Positions 25,179 through 31,813 of a stretch of 31,813 nucleotides of DNA are shown in pieces. The translations under genes were made by a program, and so were the position numbers. This DNA comes from JBMZCV01 sp049613665. GTDB lineage: Bacteria; Bacteroidota; Bacteroidia; Chitinophagales; UBA2359. The stretch is from NCBI GenBank assembly GCA_049613665.1, contig JBMZCV010000046.1, positions 1 to 31,813 on the forward strand, given 5' to 3'. Position 1 is the stretch's first letter; the number at the start of each line of letters is the position of its first letter. Below the pieces are notes generated by a model, which searched no databases, had not been told where the DNA came from, and was given only the letters and a program-made list of their open reading frames with translations.

Positions 25179-27047
25179 TTAATACCTCACTTCAGGAACT
25201 GCCATTTTACTATTATTTAGCAAATACAAATTGAAATCAGCGACACTAACCGTACCATCAAAATTGAGGTCGGCATCTAAATATTGATTAAGTTGTGCTG
25301 CTTGCTCTTGATAAATATTAAAATCGCCAACCGTCATCACTCCATTGGCATTTATATCGCCAGCGATTTGGGCAAAAACGCCATTTCCCATATCTTTAAG
25401 TTGTGTATTGCTTCCCAAAACATTGTTAGGATTGCTAAAATCAAGGGGATTATTGACATTATTTGGCAAACTGACAGCATTTGCACTTATGGTAGCTAAA
25501 TGATTTCTGCTTCGCACAACGACATAATAATCAGCAGATGCCAAATTGTTGAAATGAACACCCAAATTGCCATTCGTATCAGCTACATTGCCATCTTGCA
25601 ACAGAAAAACGGCTCTTTGAGCTACTACATTATCTATATTATTGGCACTTCTCAATTCTATCAACAACCAATCGACAGCATTTGCAGGAATACTGTTAGC
25701 ATTCAATACCGTTTCATTGCCGTTATAGTTCCATGGCGTTCTATCAAAATTATGTTCCGTTGGCAGCAAATTATTATCATTTAAATTGGTACTCATTTGC
25801 TGATTGCTGATATAAGGCCCTTCCAAAAATACTTTTAAATAAGCTGTTATTGCAGCAATTGTGCCATATTCAAAAGCTCCAATGTCCATAACATTATTTA
25901 CCGTAGCTCTTGTTTCATAGCCTAAAGGATGTTGATAGCTAAAAGTAGGGATTAAAGTAGCATTATTTGGAGTAGTGCCTGCATCTATCGCAGGAGAGTT
26001 TGCGGTTAAATCATAATTATAGTTGGCTTCATCAACAAAATTCAAATTATTGAGGTTGGTTTCTATCAAATTGGTGTTCATTGTAGGCGTAGGGCCATTG
26101 ATAAGTGTGCCTGTTCCGCCAAAAATATTATTAGATAGTTTCACAACACTTGTGTTTTCGTGTATATCCAAAAAAGTGCAAGAAAATACTCTTTTGTTTA
26201 CAAATGTATTATTGATGACATAAAGCTCATGCTCTGCTGGATTGGTCAGCCCTTCTAAGCCATAGCCCAACACATTTTTATTGGTTGCTTCTGTTCCTTG
26301 CATCACCAAATTGCCCATCACTAGCGAAACTCCACCATTTGGCAAATCTATCAAACGACTAGCATAGCCTGTATCTTCGTCCATTATTCTATTGTAAAGA
26401 ATATCGTTGTAGGTTGCTCTCGATTTCAAAGCATGACCAATCTTGGCATGATGCGTATAATTGAAGCGAAAAGTAAGCTTATTTACTCTTCCTATATACA
26501 AATTATGACTATAACCATCGCCATAGCCATTGTGGCCAAATTCCGAAAATTCTATTAAAATATTGCCCAAATAAAGATTACTTTCAGTTTCAGTAGTTAA
26601 AATACCATTTTCGTTGTCGTGAAAGTAGCAATTTCTAACAGTCAGATGCGTACCATCAAGCCTAATACCTGCTCCATTTCTATCAGGCACAGTAGCTCCC
26701 GAAAATTCGATATTTTCTACCGTAGTGTCATAGCCTCTAAGCACCCAAATTCCTTTTCCCCAAATATATTGGCCATTGGCTTGCAAATGCGGTTTGCCAT
26801 TTACGCCTCTAATCAGCAGGTCGCTTTCGTGCCAAACAGCAAGTGCTGCCTGTCCGCTATATGTTCCGCCTTGAATTTCTATGGTGTCGCCATCTTCCAC
26901 AACATCAGCGTTATATAGTGCATTTGGCGAAGCATAGGTTTGCGAAGCTCCCACTTCATGAATTACAGCGTAAGTTTTGGTACAAAAAGCTAAAACTAAT
27001 AAGAAAAAGAGTATTATTTTAGTGGCTTTTCTTGTGAATATTAACAT
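25179..27047 (-). CDS. Secreted parallel beta-helix protein with dockerin-like C-terminal module
   Basis: 622 aa. The signal peptide runs to about residue 27 (FFLLVLAFCTKTYA). Residues 30-390 form a right-handed beta-helix of the pectate-lyase-like type, with repeated asparagine/hydrophobic strands (NGAGIRLDGTHLTVRNCYF, NLYIGRVNKLTFRFNYTHH). A surface polysaccharide-binding or lyase role is possible; no catalytic triad was confirmed. Residues about 400-622 match the C-terminus of the protein at 2466-5783: PWNYNGNETV, VDWLLIEL, RSRNHLATIS, then GDINANGVMTVGDFN and DLNFDGTVSVADFN Ca-binding loops and a final VRY. No standard T9SS sorting domain is present. Own terminator and promoter candidate, so monocistronic. 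Confidence 0.88.
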   Translation of the reverse strand: MLIFTRKATKIILFFLLVLAFCTKTYAVIHEVGASQTYASPNALYNADVVEDGDTIEIQGGTYSGQAALAVWHESDLLIRGVNGKPHLQANGQYIWGKGIWVLRGYDTTVENIEFSGATVPDRNGAGIRLDGTHLTVRNCYFHDNENGILTTETESNLYLGNILIEFSEFGHNGYGDGYSHNLYIGRVNKLTFRFNYTHHAKIGHALKSRATYNDILYNRIMDEDTGYASRLIDLPNGGVSLVMGNLVMQGTEATNKNVLGYGLEGLTNPAEHELYVINNTFVNKRVFSCTFLDIHENTSVVKLSNNIFGGTGTLINGPTPTMNTNLIETNLNNLNFVDEANYNYDLTANSPAIDAGTTPNNATLIPTFSYQHPLGYETRATVNNVMDIGAFEYGTIAAITAYLKVFLEGPYISNQQMSTNLNDNNLLPTEHNFDRTPWNYNGNETVLNANSIPANAVDWLLIELRSANNIDNVVAQRAVFLLQDGNVADTNGNLGVHFNNLASADYYVVVRSRNHLATISANAVSLPNNVNNPLDFSNPNNVLGSNTQLKDMGNGVFAQIAGDINANGVMTVGDFNIYQEQAAQLNQYLDADLNFDGTVSVADFNLYLLNNSKMAVPEVRY

Positions 27048-27085
27048 TTTTTAATATGTTTTTAGTTAAAAGATATTTTTTTTCA

Positions 27086-27093
27086 CAAAGATA
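27086..27093 (-). promoter_or_regulatory. -7 promoter box for the beta-helix gene
   Basis: TATCTTTG on the minus strand fits TAnnTTTG exactly and is 38 nt before the ATG at 27047. No good -33 TTTG is seen at the expected distance. Confidence 0.4.
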
Positions 27094-27144
27094 ATTTTTT
27101 TTTGTAAAATTTATTAATCATTTGTTGCTGAATTTTTTTTTCAT

Positions 27145-27215
27145 AAATGCCAAATGCTATTTTAAATAGTGTTTTGTTTGTTGCTGATGTATCGAAAATT
27201 GGTGTGTCAGCTTTC
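27145..27215 (-). repeat. Repeat family C, diverged reverse copy C8
   Basis: ATGCCAAATGCTATTTT, then TTGCTGATGTATCGAAAATT, aligns with the reverse complement of C3 over about 70 nt with many changes. Confidence 0.4.
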
Positions 27216-27257
27216 ATAGTTGAGCATTTTATTTTTCTTATTTGACTAAAAACAGAA

Positions 27258-27292
27258 AAAACCTATTCAAAAATATTTTTTGAATAGGTTTT
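27258..27292. terminator. Hairpin terminator for the small basic-protein gene
   Basis: A perfect 16-bp stem (27258-27273 with 27277-27292), core CCTATTC/GAATAGG with A and T flanks, loop of three. On the minus strand it is followed by more T residues, 22 nt after the stop codon at 27314. Confidence 0.8.
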
Positions 27293-27313
27293 CCTTGCCT
27301 TTTTTTATAAAGG

Positions 27314-27448
27314 TCACTTATTGTTTTTCTTTGATTTGTGTGGATTGCGTACTACATTTTTTGTACGGTCTTTTCTAGCGAAAATGCCTGGTTTTAACTC
27401 AATATAATCTTCAGGTTTTTTAGGTTTGAATCTCTTATTTACTGCCAT
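27314..27448 (-). CDS. Small basic protein of unknown function (44 aa)
   Basis: 44 aa: begins MAVNKRFKPKKPEDYIELKP, ends NPHKSKKNNK. Rich in Lys and Arg with no Cys, so probably nucleic-acid or ribosome associated by composition only. Reasons to call it a gene: ATG with an A-rich leader, a complete frame with unusually uniform polar composition for this AT-rich DNA, and a perfect terminator just after the stop. A CAAAGAC/GTCTTTG dyad (27475-27502) lies in its leader. No homology is claimed beyond that. Confidence 0.6.
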   Translation of the reverse strand: MAVNKRFKPKKPEDYIELKPGIFARKDRTKNVVRNPHKSKKNNK

Positions 27449-27474
27449 TTCTAAAAAAATTTAAATTGAACAAT

Positions 27475-27502
27475 CAAAGACTTATATAAACATTTGTCTT
27501 TG
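27475..27502 (-). promoter_or_regulatory. Dyad in the leader of the small basic-protein gene
   Basis: CAAAGAC (27475-27481) and GTCTTTG (27496-27502) form a 7-bp inverted repeat, 14-nt loop, 27 nt before the ATG. It could be an operator or a leader hairpin. Confidence 0.3.
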
Positions 27503-27638
27503 TTTTACCTTATATATACATAAAAAAAGCGAAAAAACCTAAAATGTTTGCTTTTTTTTTATAGTTTTAACATTTTTTAATGTTTTTCTGAAAAAGAAAA
27601 TAACTTTTTCATCTTTTTTCTTTAAAAAGTAAGCTTAT

Positions 27639-29414
27639 ATGCAACAAAACAACACTTTTCGGTTACTGGTTTTTCTATCTTTGTTCTTCTTTTTTTCTGC
27701 AAATTTTAATAGCCTTGCACAAGTACCCATAGCACTTGATGGACAGTTTGATGATTGGGATAATTTCCAAAACACTTATAATGATACTCCTAATGATGGC
27801 TCAGATATTGATTTTTTGAGCCTTGAAATCGCAAATGACCAAAATTATTTATACCTTTTTATTACGACTAATGATGTCTTTAAACTAACGGAAGACAACT
27901 ATATTAGCTTGTATATTGATGCCGATAATAATTTTTCGACAGGTTATTATATCAATGGTATTGGTGCAGAATTGGAATATTATTTTGGCTATCGTGATGG
28001 CACTTTTTATGTAAATAACAATGAGTATAATATTTATTGGAGCGATATTGAATTTCATTCTTTGCCAACTGTTACAGGCAATCGTTTTGAAATTGCTATC
28101 GCTCGAAATGTCTTGCCCAACAATATTCATCCTTTGTTTACGAGCAATACTATTCAGGTAGCTTTAAGAGATTGGTCTTCTGTGTCGAATGGTGATATAT
28201 TGCCAAACAATGGCGAAACATTTAGCTACGATTTCAATAGTGCCTTATTTGAAAGTTATACGCCTATTGATTTGGCAAAAGAAAACCCTGAATATGTGCG
28301 TTTGCTGACTTATAATGTGCTTTCGAATGGATTGTTGAATAGCGGACGAAAGCAAAAAATTGCTCAAGTTGTTCAGGCAGTTTCGCCAAACATTATTACC
28401 TTCAATGAGTGTTGGGACGTAACGGCAGCATATGCAAAAAACTTTATGGACGAAACCTTGCCACTCAATAATGAGGCTGGCTGGCAGATTACAGCATTAG
28501 ATTATGGAAATATTACTGCTTCAAGATATGATATTTTGGCAAATTGGCAAATCTGGCCTGAGCATAGATTAACAGCTTCTCTCATAGATTTACCAAATAA
28601 TATATATACTACTGATTTGCTGGTCATTAATGCACATTTGAAATGCTGTGGCAATGGCGATAACCAACGACAACAAGAAGTTGATGCTATTGCCGAATTT
28701 ATTTTAGACCTAAAAGAAGGTGGTGGAAATATTACCTTACCGCCAAATACGCCTTTTGTTATTTCTGGAGATTTGAACCTTGTCGGCGATTTTCAGCAGT
28801 TGGAAACACTCATCACAGGCGATATCGTCAATACTTTTAGCTTCGGAAATGGTGCTCCGCTCGATTGGGACAACAGCGATTTGGAAGATGTAGTTGCTCT
28901 GCAAAGCGATATTCCGATGGCTTATACATGGTATGGACAAAACGAAAGCTTTCCGCCGAGTCGCCTTGATTTTGCCATTTATAGCAATAGTGTGATGGAT
29001 GTGAAAAAAGCTTTTACACTACAAACCGAAAAAATGAGTGGTGAGCGACTCAATATGTATAATCTAAATTTTAATACCACAGGAATTGCTTCTGACCATT
29101 TTCCAAAAGTAACTGATTTTGAAATTGCGACTTATCCGCTTGCTACAACTTCAATAAAAGAAGAAGTTAAGTTAAATATTTTGTCAAACCCAACCCATGA
29201 AACTGTAAATTTTTCTTATCAATTGCCACAAAATGCCAAAAATATTCAATTGAGCTTGAGCAATATTTATGGACAGGTCTTTTGGCAAAAATCAACGAAA
29301 AAAGCAGTTGCCAATATGGAAATAAATCTTAGTGATGTTGCAAATGGCATTTATATTCTAAAAATAGAGCATGATAAGCAGTCATTTAGCAAAAAAGTTT
29401 TGAAGATAGACTAA
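27639..29414 (+). CDS. T9SS-exported endonuclease/exonuclease/phosphatase-family protein with CBM9-like N-terminal domain
   Basis: 591 aa. Signal peptide at about residues 1-27 (ending NSLAQ). Residues 30-205 start IALDGQFDDWDNF, the opening of a CBM9/DOMON-like beta-sandwich. Residues 215-490 form an EEP domain with the full catalytic set: YNVLSN, FNECWD, INAHLKCC, GDLNLVGD and ASDHFP. Expected activity is metal-dependent phosphodiester hydrolysis, possibly an extracellular DNase or sphingomyelinase-like enzyme. The final 75 residues (NILSNPTHETVNFSYQLP to IYILKIEHDKQSFSKKVLKI) form a type A T9SS sorting domain, so the protein is exported across the outer membrane and probably surface-attached. 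It is the clearest Bacteroidota marker here. Single gene. Confidence 0.88.
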   Translation: MQQNNTFRLLVFLSLFFFFSANFNSLAQVPIALDGQFDDWDNFQNTYNDTPNDGSDIDFLSLEIANDQNYLYLFITTNDVFKLTEDNYISLYIDADNNFSTGYYINGIGAELEYYFGYRDGTFYVNNNEYNIYWSDIEFHSLPTVTGNRFEIAIARNVLPNNIHPLFTSNTIQVALRDWSSVSNGDILPNNGETFSYDFNSALFESYTPIDLAKENPEYVRLLTYNVLSNGLLNSGRKQKIAQVVQAVSPNIITFNECWDVTAAYAKNFMDETLPLNNEAGWQITALDYGNITASRYDILANWQIWPEHRLTASLIDLPNNIYTTDLLVINAHLKCCGNGDNQRQQEVDAIAEFILDLKEGGGNITLPPNTPFVISGDLNLVGDFQQLETLITGDIVNTFSFGNGAPLDWDNSDLEDVVALQSDIPMAYTWYGQNESFPPSRLDFAIYSNSVMDVKKAFTLQTEKMSGERLNMYNLNFNTTGIASDHFPKVTDFEIATYPLATTSIKEEVKLNILSNPTHETVNFSYQLPQNAKNIQLSLSNIYGQVFWQKSTKKAVANMEINLSDVANGIYILKIEHDKQSFSKKVLKID

Positions 29415-29434
29415 AAATGAAAAAGATGCTTTTT

Positions 29435-29540
29435 ATAAGTAGTCGGACAGATTTATTCTACAAATTGTGAAAACTAACACGCTGAATATCAATGCGTTAG
29501 CAACGAATCGTCCTTTATTAAATAGGTGCTTGGCACTTAA
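29435..29540 (+). repeat. Repeat family C, full copy C4
   Basis: ATAAGTAGTCGG to GGTGCTTGGCACTTAA, very similar to C3. It starts 20 nt after the T9SS gene stop and ends 14 nt before element A3. Confidence 0.85.
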
Positions 29541-29554
29541 GCACTACTGATTTA

Positions 29555-29735
29555 CAACAGTTTGGGCATTTATACATTTTTATCGAAGGCTTAAACATAC
29601 TGTTTTTTTAGGCTAAGGTGGCCAATATTTGCAAATTTTATGGCCTTTTGAGCTGAAAAATAGCATGTTTCCCTTGCAAAAAGACGTTTTTTTTTATTCA
29701 AATGGAAATCGTTATAAAAAATGCCCAAATCATTG
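29555..29735 (-). mobile_element. Element A, complete copy A3 (181 bp)
   Basis: Inverted orientation to A2 and exactly the same length. Ends CAACAGTTTGGGCATTT and AAATGCCCAAATCATTG. The central region includes TGGCCAATATTTGCAAAT. The flanking 7-mers TGATTTA and GATTGAA are not clear duplicates, so insertion may be old. Confidence 0.82.
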
Positions 29736-29798
29736 GATTGAACAAAACCATTAAAAAGTCTCAATAGCGATAGGTTTTATACCTGCCAAAATCTCAAA

Positions 29799-29861
29799 AA
29801 AAGTAAATGGTCATTTTATACTAAAAAACAATTTGTTAGTATAAAATGACCATTTACTTTT
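29799..29861. terminator. Perfect 26-bp AT-rich hairpin between convergent genes
   Basis: Arms 29799-29824 and 29836-29861 are exact inverse complements, with an 11-nt loop AAAACAATTTG. Centre of the stem: GGTCATTTTATAC. It lies between element copies A3 and A4 and between the plus-strand T9SS gene and the minus-strand kinase gene. Either a bidirectional terminator or part of a composite element. Confidence 0.75.
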
Positions 29862-29876
29862 AAAAAAACTTTTCTA

Positions 29877-30025
29877 TGGTTTAAACATACTATTTTTTTT
29901 AGGCTAAGGCGGCCTAATATTTGCAAATTTTATGGCCTATTGAACTGAAAAATAGTATGTTTCCCTTGCCAAAAGTTGTTTTTTTATTCAACTGAAAATT
30001 GTTATAAAAAACGTCCGAACCATTA
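29877..30025 (-). repeat. Element A, left-truncated copy A4
   Basis: Contains AAACATACTATTTTTT, the CGGCCTAATATTTGCAA centre and the right terminal repeat ending CGTCCGAACCATTA. The opposite terminal repeat is missing. Ends 24 bp before the kinase stop codon. Confidence 0.75.
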
Positions 30026-30048
30026 CTTAAAGTCTCTGATAAGAACTG

Positions 30049-31638
30049 TTATTTCTGTGTTTTTTGCCAAAAAAGAAAGCCAGAAGAAGCAACACTAAGC
30101 CAGCCTAAAATTACGATGGCGATTTGCCAAGTTGCTGAACTATACCATACATCCACGCCAACATAGGAAAAGAATGTGAAGCCAAGAAAGAAATACCAAA
30201 TTTCTAGCCAGTCTATTTTTGTGATTCTAAGCAAGAGCCAAAGTGTGAGCGTGACAAGTCCGACAATAGGAAATGCTTGTGCAAAAGGGTGTTTTGAAAA
30301 ATCAAAAATGACTTCTTTGCCATAGGCATTTGCGAAAGCATACACCAAATAGCTTTGTACAAGGTAGTAAATAGTGATGCCAAATGAACCGATATAACCA
30401 GCAATTTCAAACTGCTTGATGCGTCGAACAAACAAGCCAAATAGATTGATGACCATCATTAAAGCACAAAAAATAGCAGGATAAATAATATACTCCGACA
30501 AAGGAGTACTTGCACTAAACATCGTATGTTTGCTATTGAAAAACGCATATGCACCAAGTCCTGTCGCAATAGGCAATAAGTAAGCCAGCGAAAAAGTATC
30601 TTGGAAGTTGGGCTTATTTGGTTCGTGAACCTGTTTTTTAGGTTTGTTATTGTATTTTTGCTTCGAATAATTGTGGTCTGAAGGGCGAAAAGGCTCACTT
30701 TTAGAAGGGTCAGTGTTCAGAACGCTTGTGCTGCCACCCAAAACACTTGTACCACTAGATGGCAATTGAGGAATAGATTTTGATGTAGTGCCATCTTCTT
30801 GGCCATACAAAATAGCGAGTAATTCATCGACACTTTGAGCTCTTTCCTCAGCCTTTCGCACCAAACAACGCTTCACAATTTTGCGAAAAGGCTCTGGCAC
30901 TTGTTGGAGTTCCTCTAAGTTTTGTTGCAAGATATTTCGCATAATTTCGTCACGAGAAAAACCACGCTTTGTTTTTCCAAAAGGAGCTTTGCCCGTAAAA
31001 GCTTCATAAATAATAGTGCCGAGCGACCACAAATCGAGATTGGTATGTAGCTGCTTATCAATACCATATCGCACCACATTAAACTGCTCAGGAGCCATAT
31101 ATTCGATAGAGCCAATCACGAGCGACGACTCGCCTGAGTTTTCGCTCAATACTTTGCTAATGCCAAAATCTGCAATCTTAGGAATAAATTCGCCATGTTC
31201 TTTATGAATCAAGACATTTTCTGGTTTCAAATCACGATGAATAATGCCTTTGTTGTGCAAGTATCGCAAGCCGTGCATAATGCCTTCAAAAATGCCTGTT
31301 AAAGTCTCAACATCTGGCTTTGTGCGTAGCAAGCCCATAAAATCGCCATTGTTGATGTATTCCAAAACGCCCACCTGAATTTTGTCGCCAAAGGCTGTGG
31401 TTTCTTCCAGCTCAAAAGCATCGAAATATCGAACCAAATTGGGGTGATTGAGTCGAATAGCTCGTTTTATCTCTTCAAAAAGGCTATATTTGGCTGGCAA
31501 ATTGCCGCTGTATTGTTTGATAGCGACTTCCATTCCAATTTTTACATCTTTGGCCTTATAGACACGGCCAAAACCACCCTTTCCGATAAGGTCGGTTTCA
31601 GGGTCAAATTCATAAGTTTTTTTTACGGTCATTATCAT
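30049..31638 (-). CDS. Hanks-type Ser/Thr protein kinase with C-terminal membrane domain
   Basis: 529 aa from ATG 31638 (MIMTVKKTYEFD); ATG 31632 is equally possible. An in-frame ATG at 31689 would add an unlikely 17-residue leader. Kinase domain, residues about 10-275: glycine loop GKGGFGRVYKAK, lysine in VAIKQY, catalytic loop HRDLKPENVLI, metal-binding ADFGISK, and activation segment YMAPEQF. All catalytic residues are present, so it should be active. A Ser/Pro-rich linker follows (about 280-365), then four to five hydrophobic helices to the end. This order (kinase first, membrane helices after) differs from PknB types, which have extracellular sensors. The kinase domain should be cytoplasmic. 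Target unknown. Not in an operon. Confidence 0.9.
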   Translation of the reverse strand: MIMTVKKTYEFDPETDLIGKGGFGRVYKAKDVKIGMEVAIKQYSGNLPAKYSLFEEIKRAIRLNHPNLVRYFDAFELEETTAFGDKIQVGVLEYINNGDFMGLLRTKPDVETLTGIFEGIMHGLRYLHNKGIIHRDLKPENVLIHKEHGEFIPKIADFGISKVLSENSGESSLVIGSIEYMAPEQFNVVRYGIDKQLHTNLDLWSLGTIIYEAFTGKAPFGKTKRGFSRDEIMRNILQQNLEELQQVPEPFRKIVKRCLVRKAEERAQSVDELLAILYGQEDGTTSKSIPQLPSSGTSVLGGSTSVLNTDPSKSEPFRPSDHNYSKQKYNNKPKKQVHEPNKPNFQDTFSLAYLLPIATGLGAYAFFNSKHTMFSASTPLSEYIIYPAIFCALMMVINLFGLFVRRIKQFEIAGYIGSFGITIYYLVQSYLVYAFANAYGKEVIFDFSKHPFAQAFPIVGLVTLTLWLLLRITKIDWLEIWYFFLGFTFFSYVGVDVWYSSATWQIAIVILGWLSVASSGFLFWQKTQK

Positions 31639-31707
31639 GGCGGAGTGCGGCAAGCTTTTGTTGTAATAAAAAAGATAACTATTTAGCAATTGATTTTTGA
31701 GATAAAA

Positions 31708-31813
31708 ACTAAGTACACTGTAATATAAGTAATTGACATTTTAGCCTTTTTATTATGCGTTATTTTATTCCAAAAAAACGACAGCTATCGCCGTTGCTGT
31801 GTGTTATCACCAG
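31708..31813 (-). repeat. Interspersed element B, partial copy B3
   Basis: Starts with the terminal sequence TACACTGTAATATAAGT at 31708 and continues on the minus strand as the right part of B2 (9883-9982), with about ten differences. Includes the GTGATAACACACAG loop and T7 of the candidate RNA. It leaves the window at 31813. Lies upstream of the kinase gene. Confidence 0.75.

Overview
The window is AT-rich chromosomal DNA from a member of the Bacteroidota. Supporting evidence: a secreted protein with a type IX secretion (T9SS) C-terminal sorting domain, TAnnTTTG-type -7 promoter boxes, almost no Shine-Dalgarno sequences, MqnD of the futalosine menaquinone route, and beta-helix surface proteins. 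Genus cannot be called from sequence alone. No rRNA, tRNA or CRISPR array was seen.

Layout. 1-270: end of an interspersed element (B1) and a terminator for a gene left of the window. 269-2169: membrane metallophosphoesterase and beta-carbonic anhydrase. 2466-5783: large secreted beta-helix protein. 6114-6911: seven-TM protein with a DnaJ-like zinc-binding tail. 7062-10928: MqnD, a Wzx-type flippase and a SAM methyltransferase. 11052-13199: PgpH-type HD phosphohydrolase (probable c-di-AMP phosphodiesterase). 13907-15956: exported protein of unknown function, then an RsbW-like kinase and RsbV-like STAS antagonist (partner-switching pair). 16792-21364: MMPL/RND exporter and an AAA+ ATPase. 21476-21854: wreck of an antitoxin-like gene broken by two different interspersed repeats. 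22151-24828: two-gene operon (UvrD-like helicase plus a 228-aa partner) resembling the Helicase-DUF2290 anti-phage system, bordered by short repeats. 25179-27047: second beta-helix protein sharing its C-terminal module with the first. 27314-27448: 44-aa basic protein. 27639-29414: T9SS-exported exo/endonuclease/phosphatase-family protein. 30049-31638: Hanks-type Ser/Thr kinase with a membrane tail.

The most unusual content is between genes. At least three families of small non-coding interspersed elements are present. Family A is a 181-bp long-hairpin MITE; one copy has a perfect 7-bp target duplication inside the antitoxin pseudogene. Family B (218 bp) has 17-18 bp terminal inverted repeats and a terminator-like structured RNA. 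Family C is about 109 bp; its TTAA-type ends coincide with stop codons at several genes. Together they fill most intergenic space, so the region looks shaped by repeated MITE/REP-like insertion. Gene ends are also marked by strong hairpin terminators, mostly between convergent genes.

Most genes are independent housekeeping or surface functions rather than one pathway. The clear functional units are the helicase/partner operon, the RsbV/RsbW pair and the two beta-helix proteins with a common C-terminal module.
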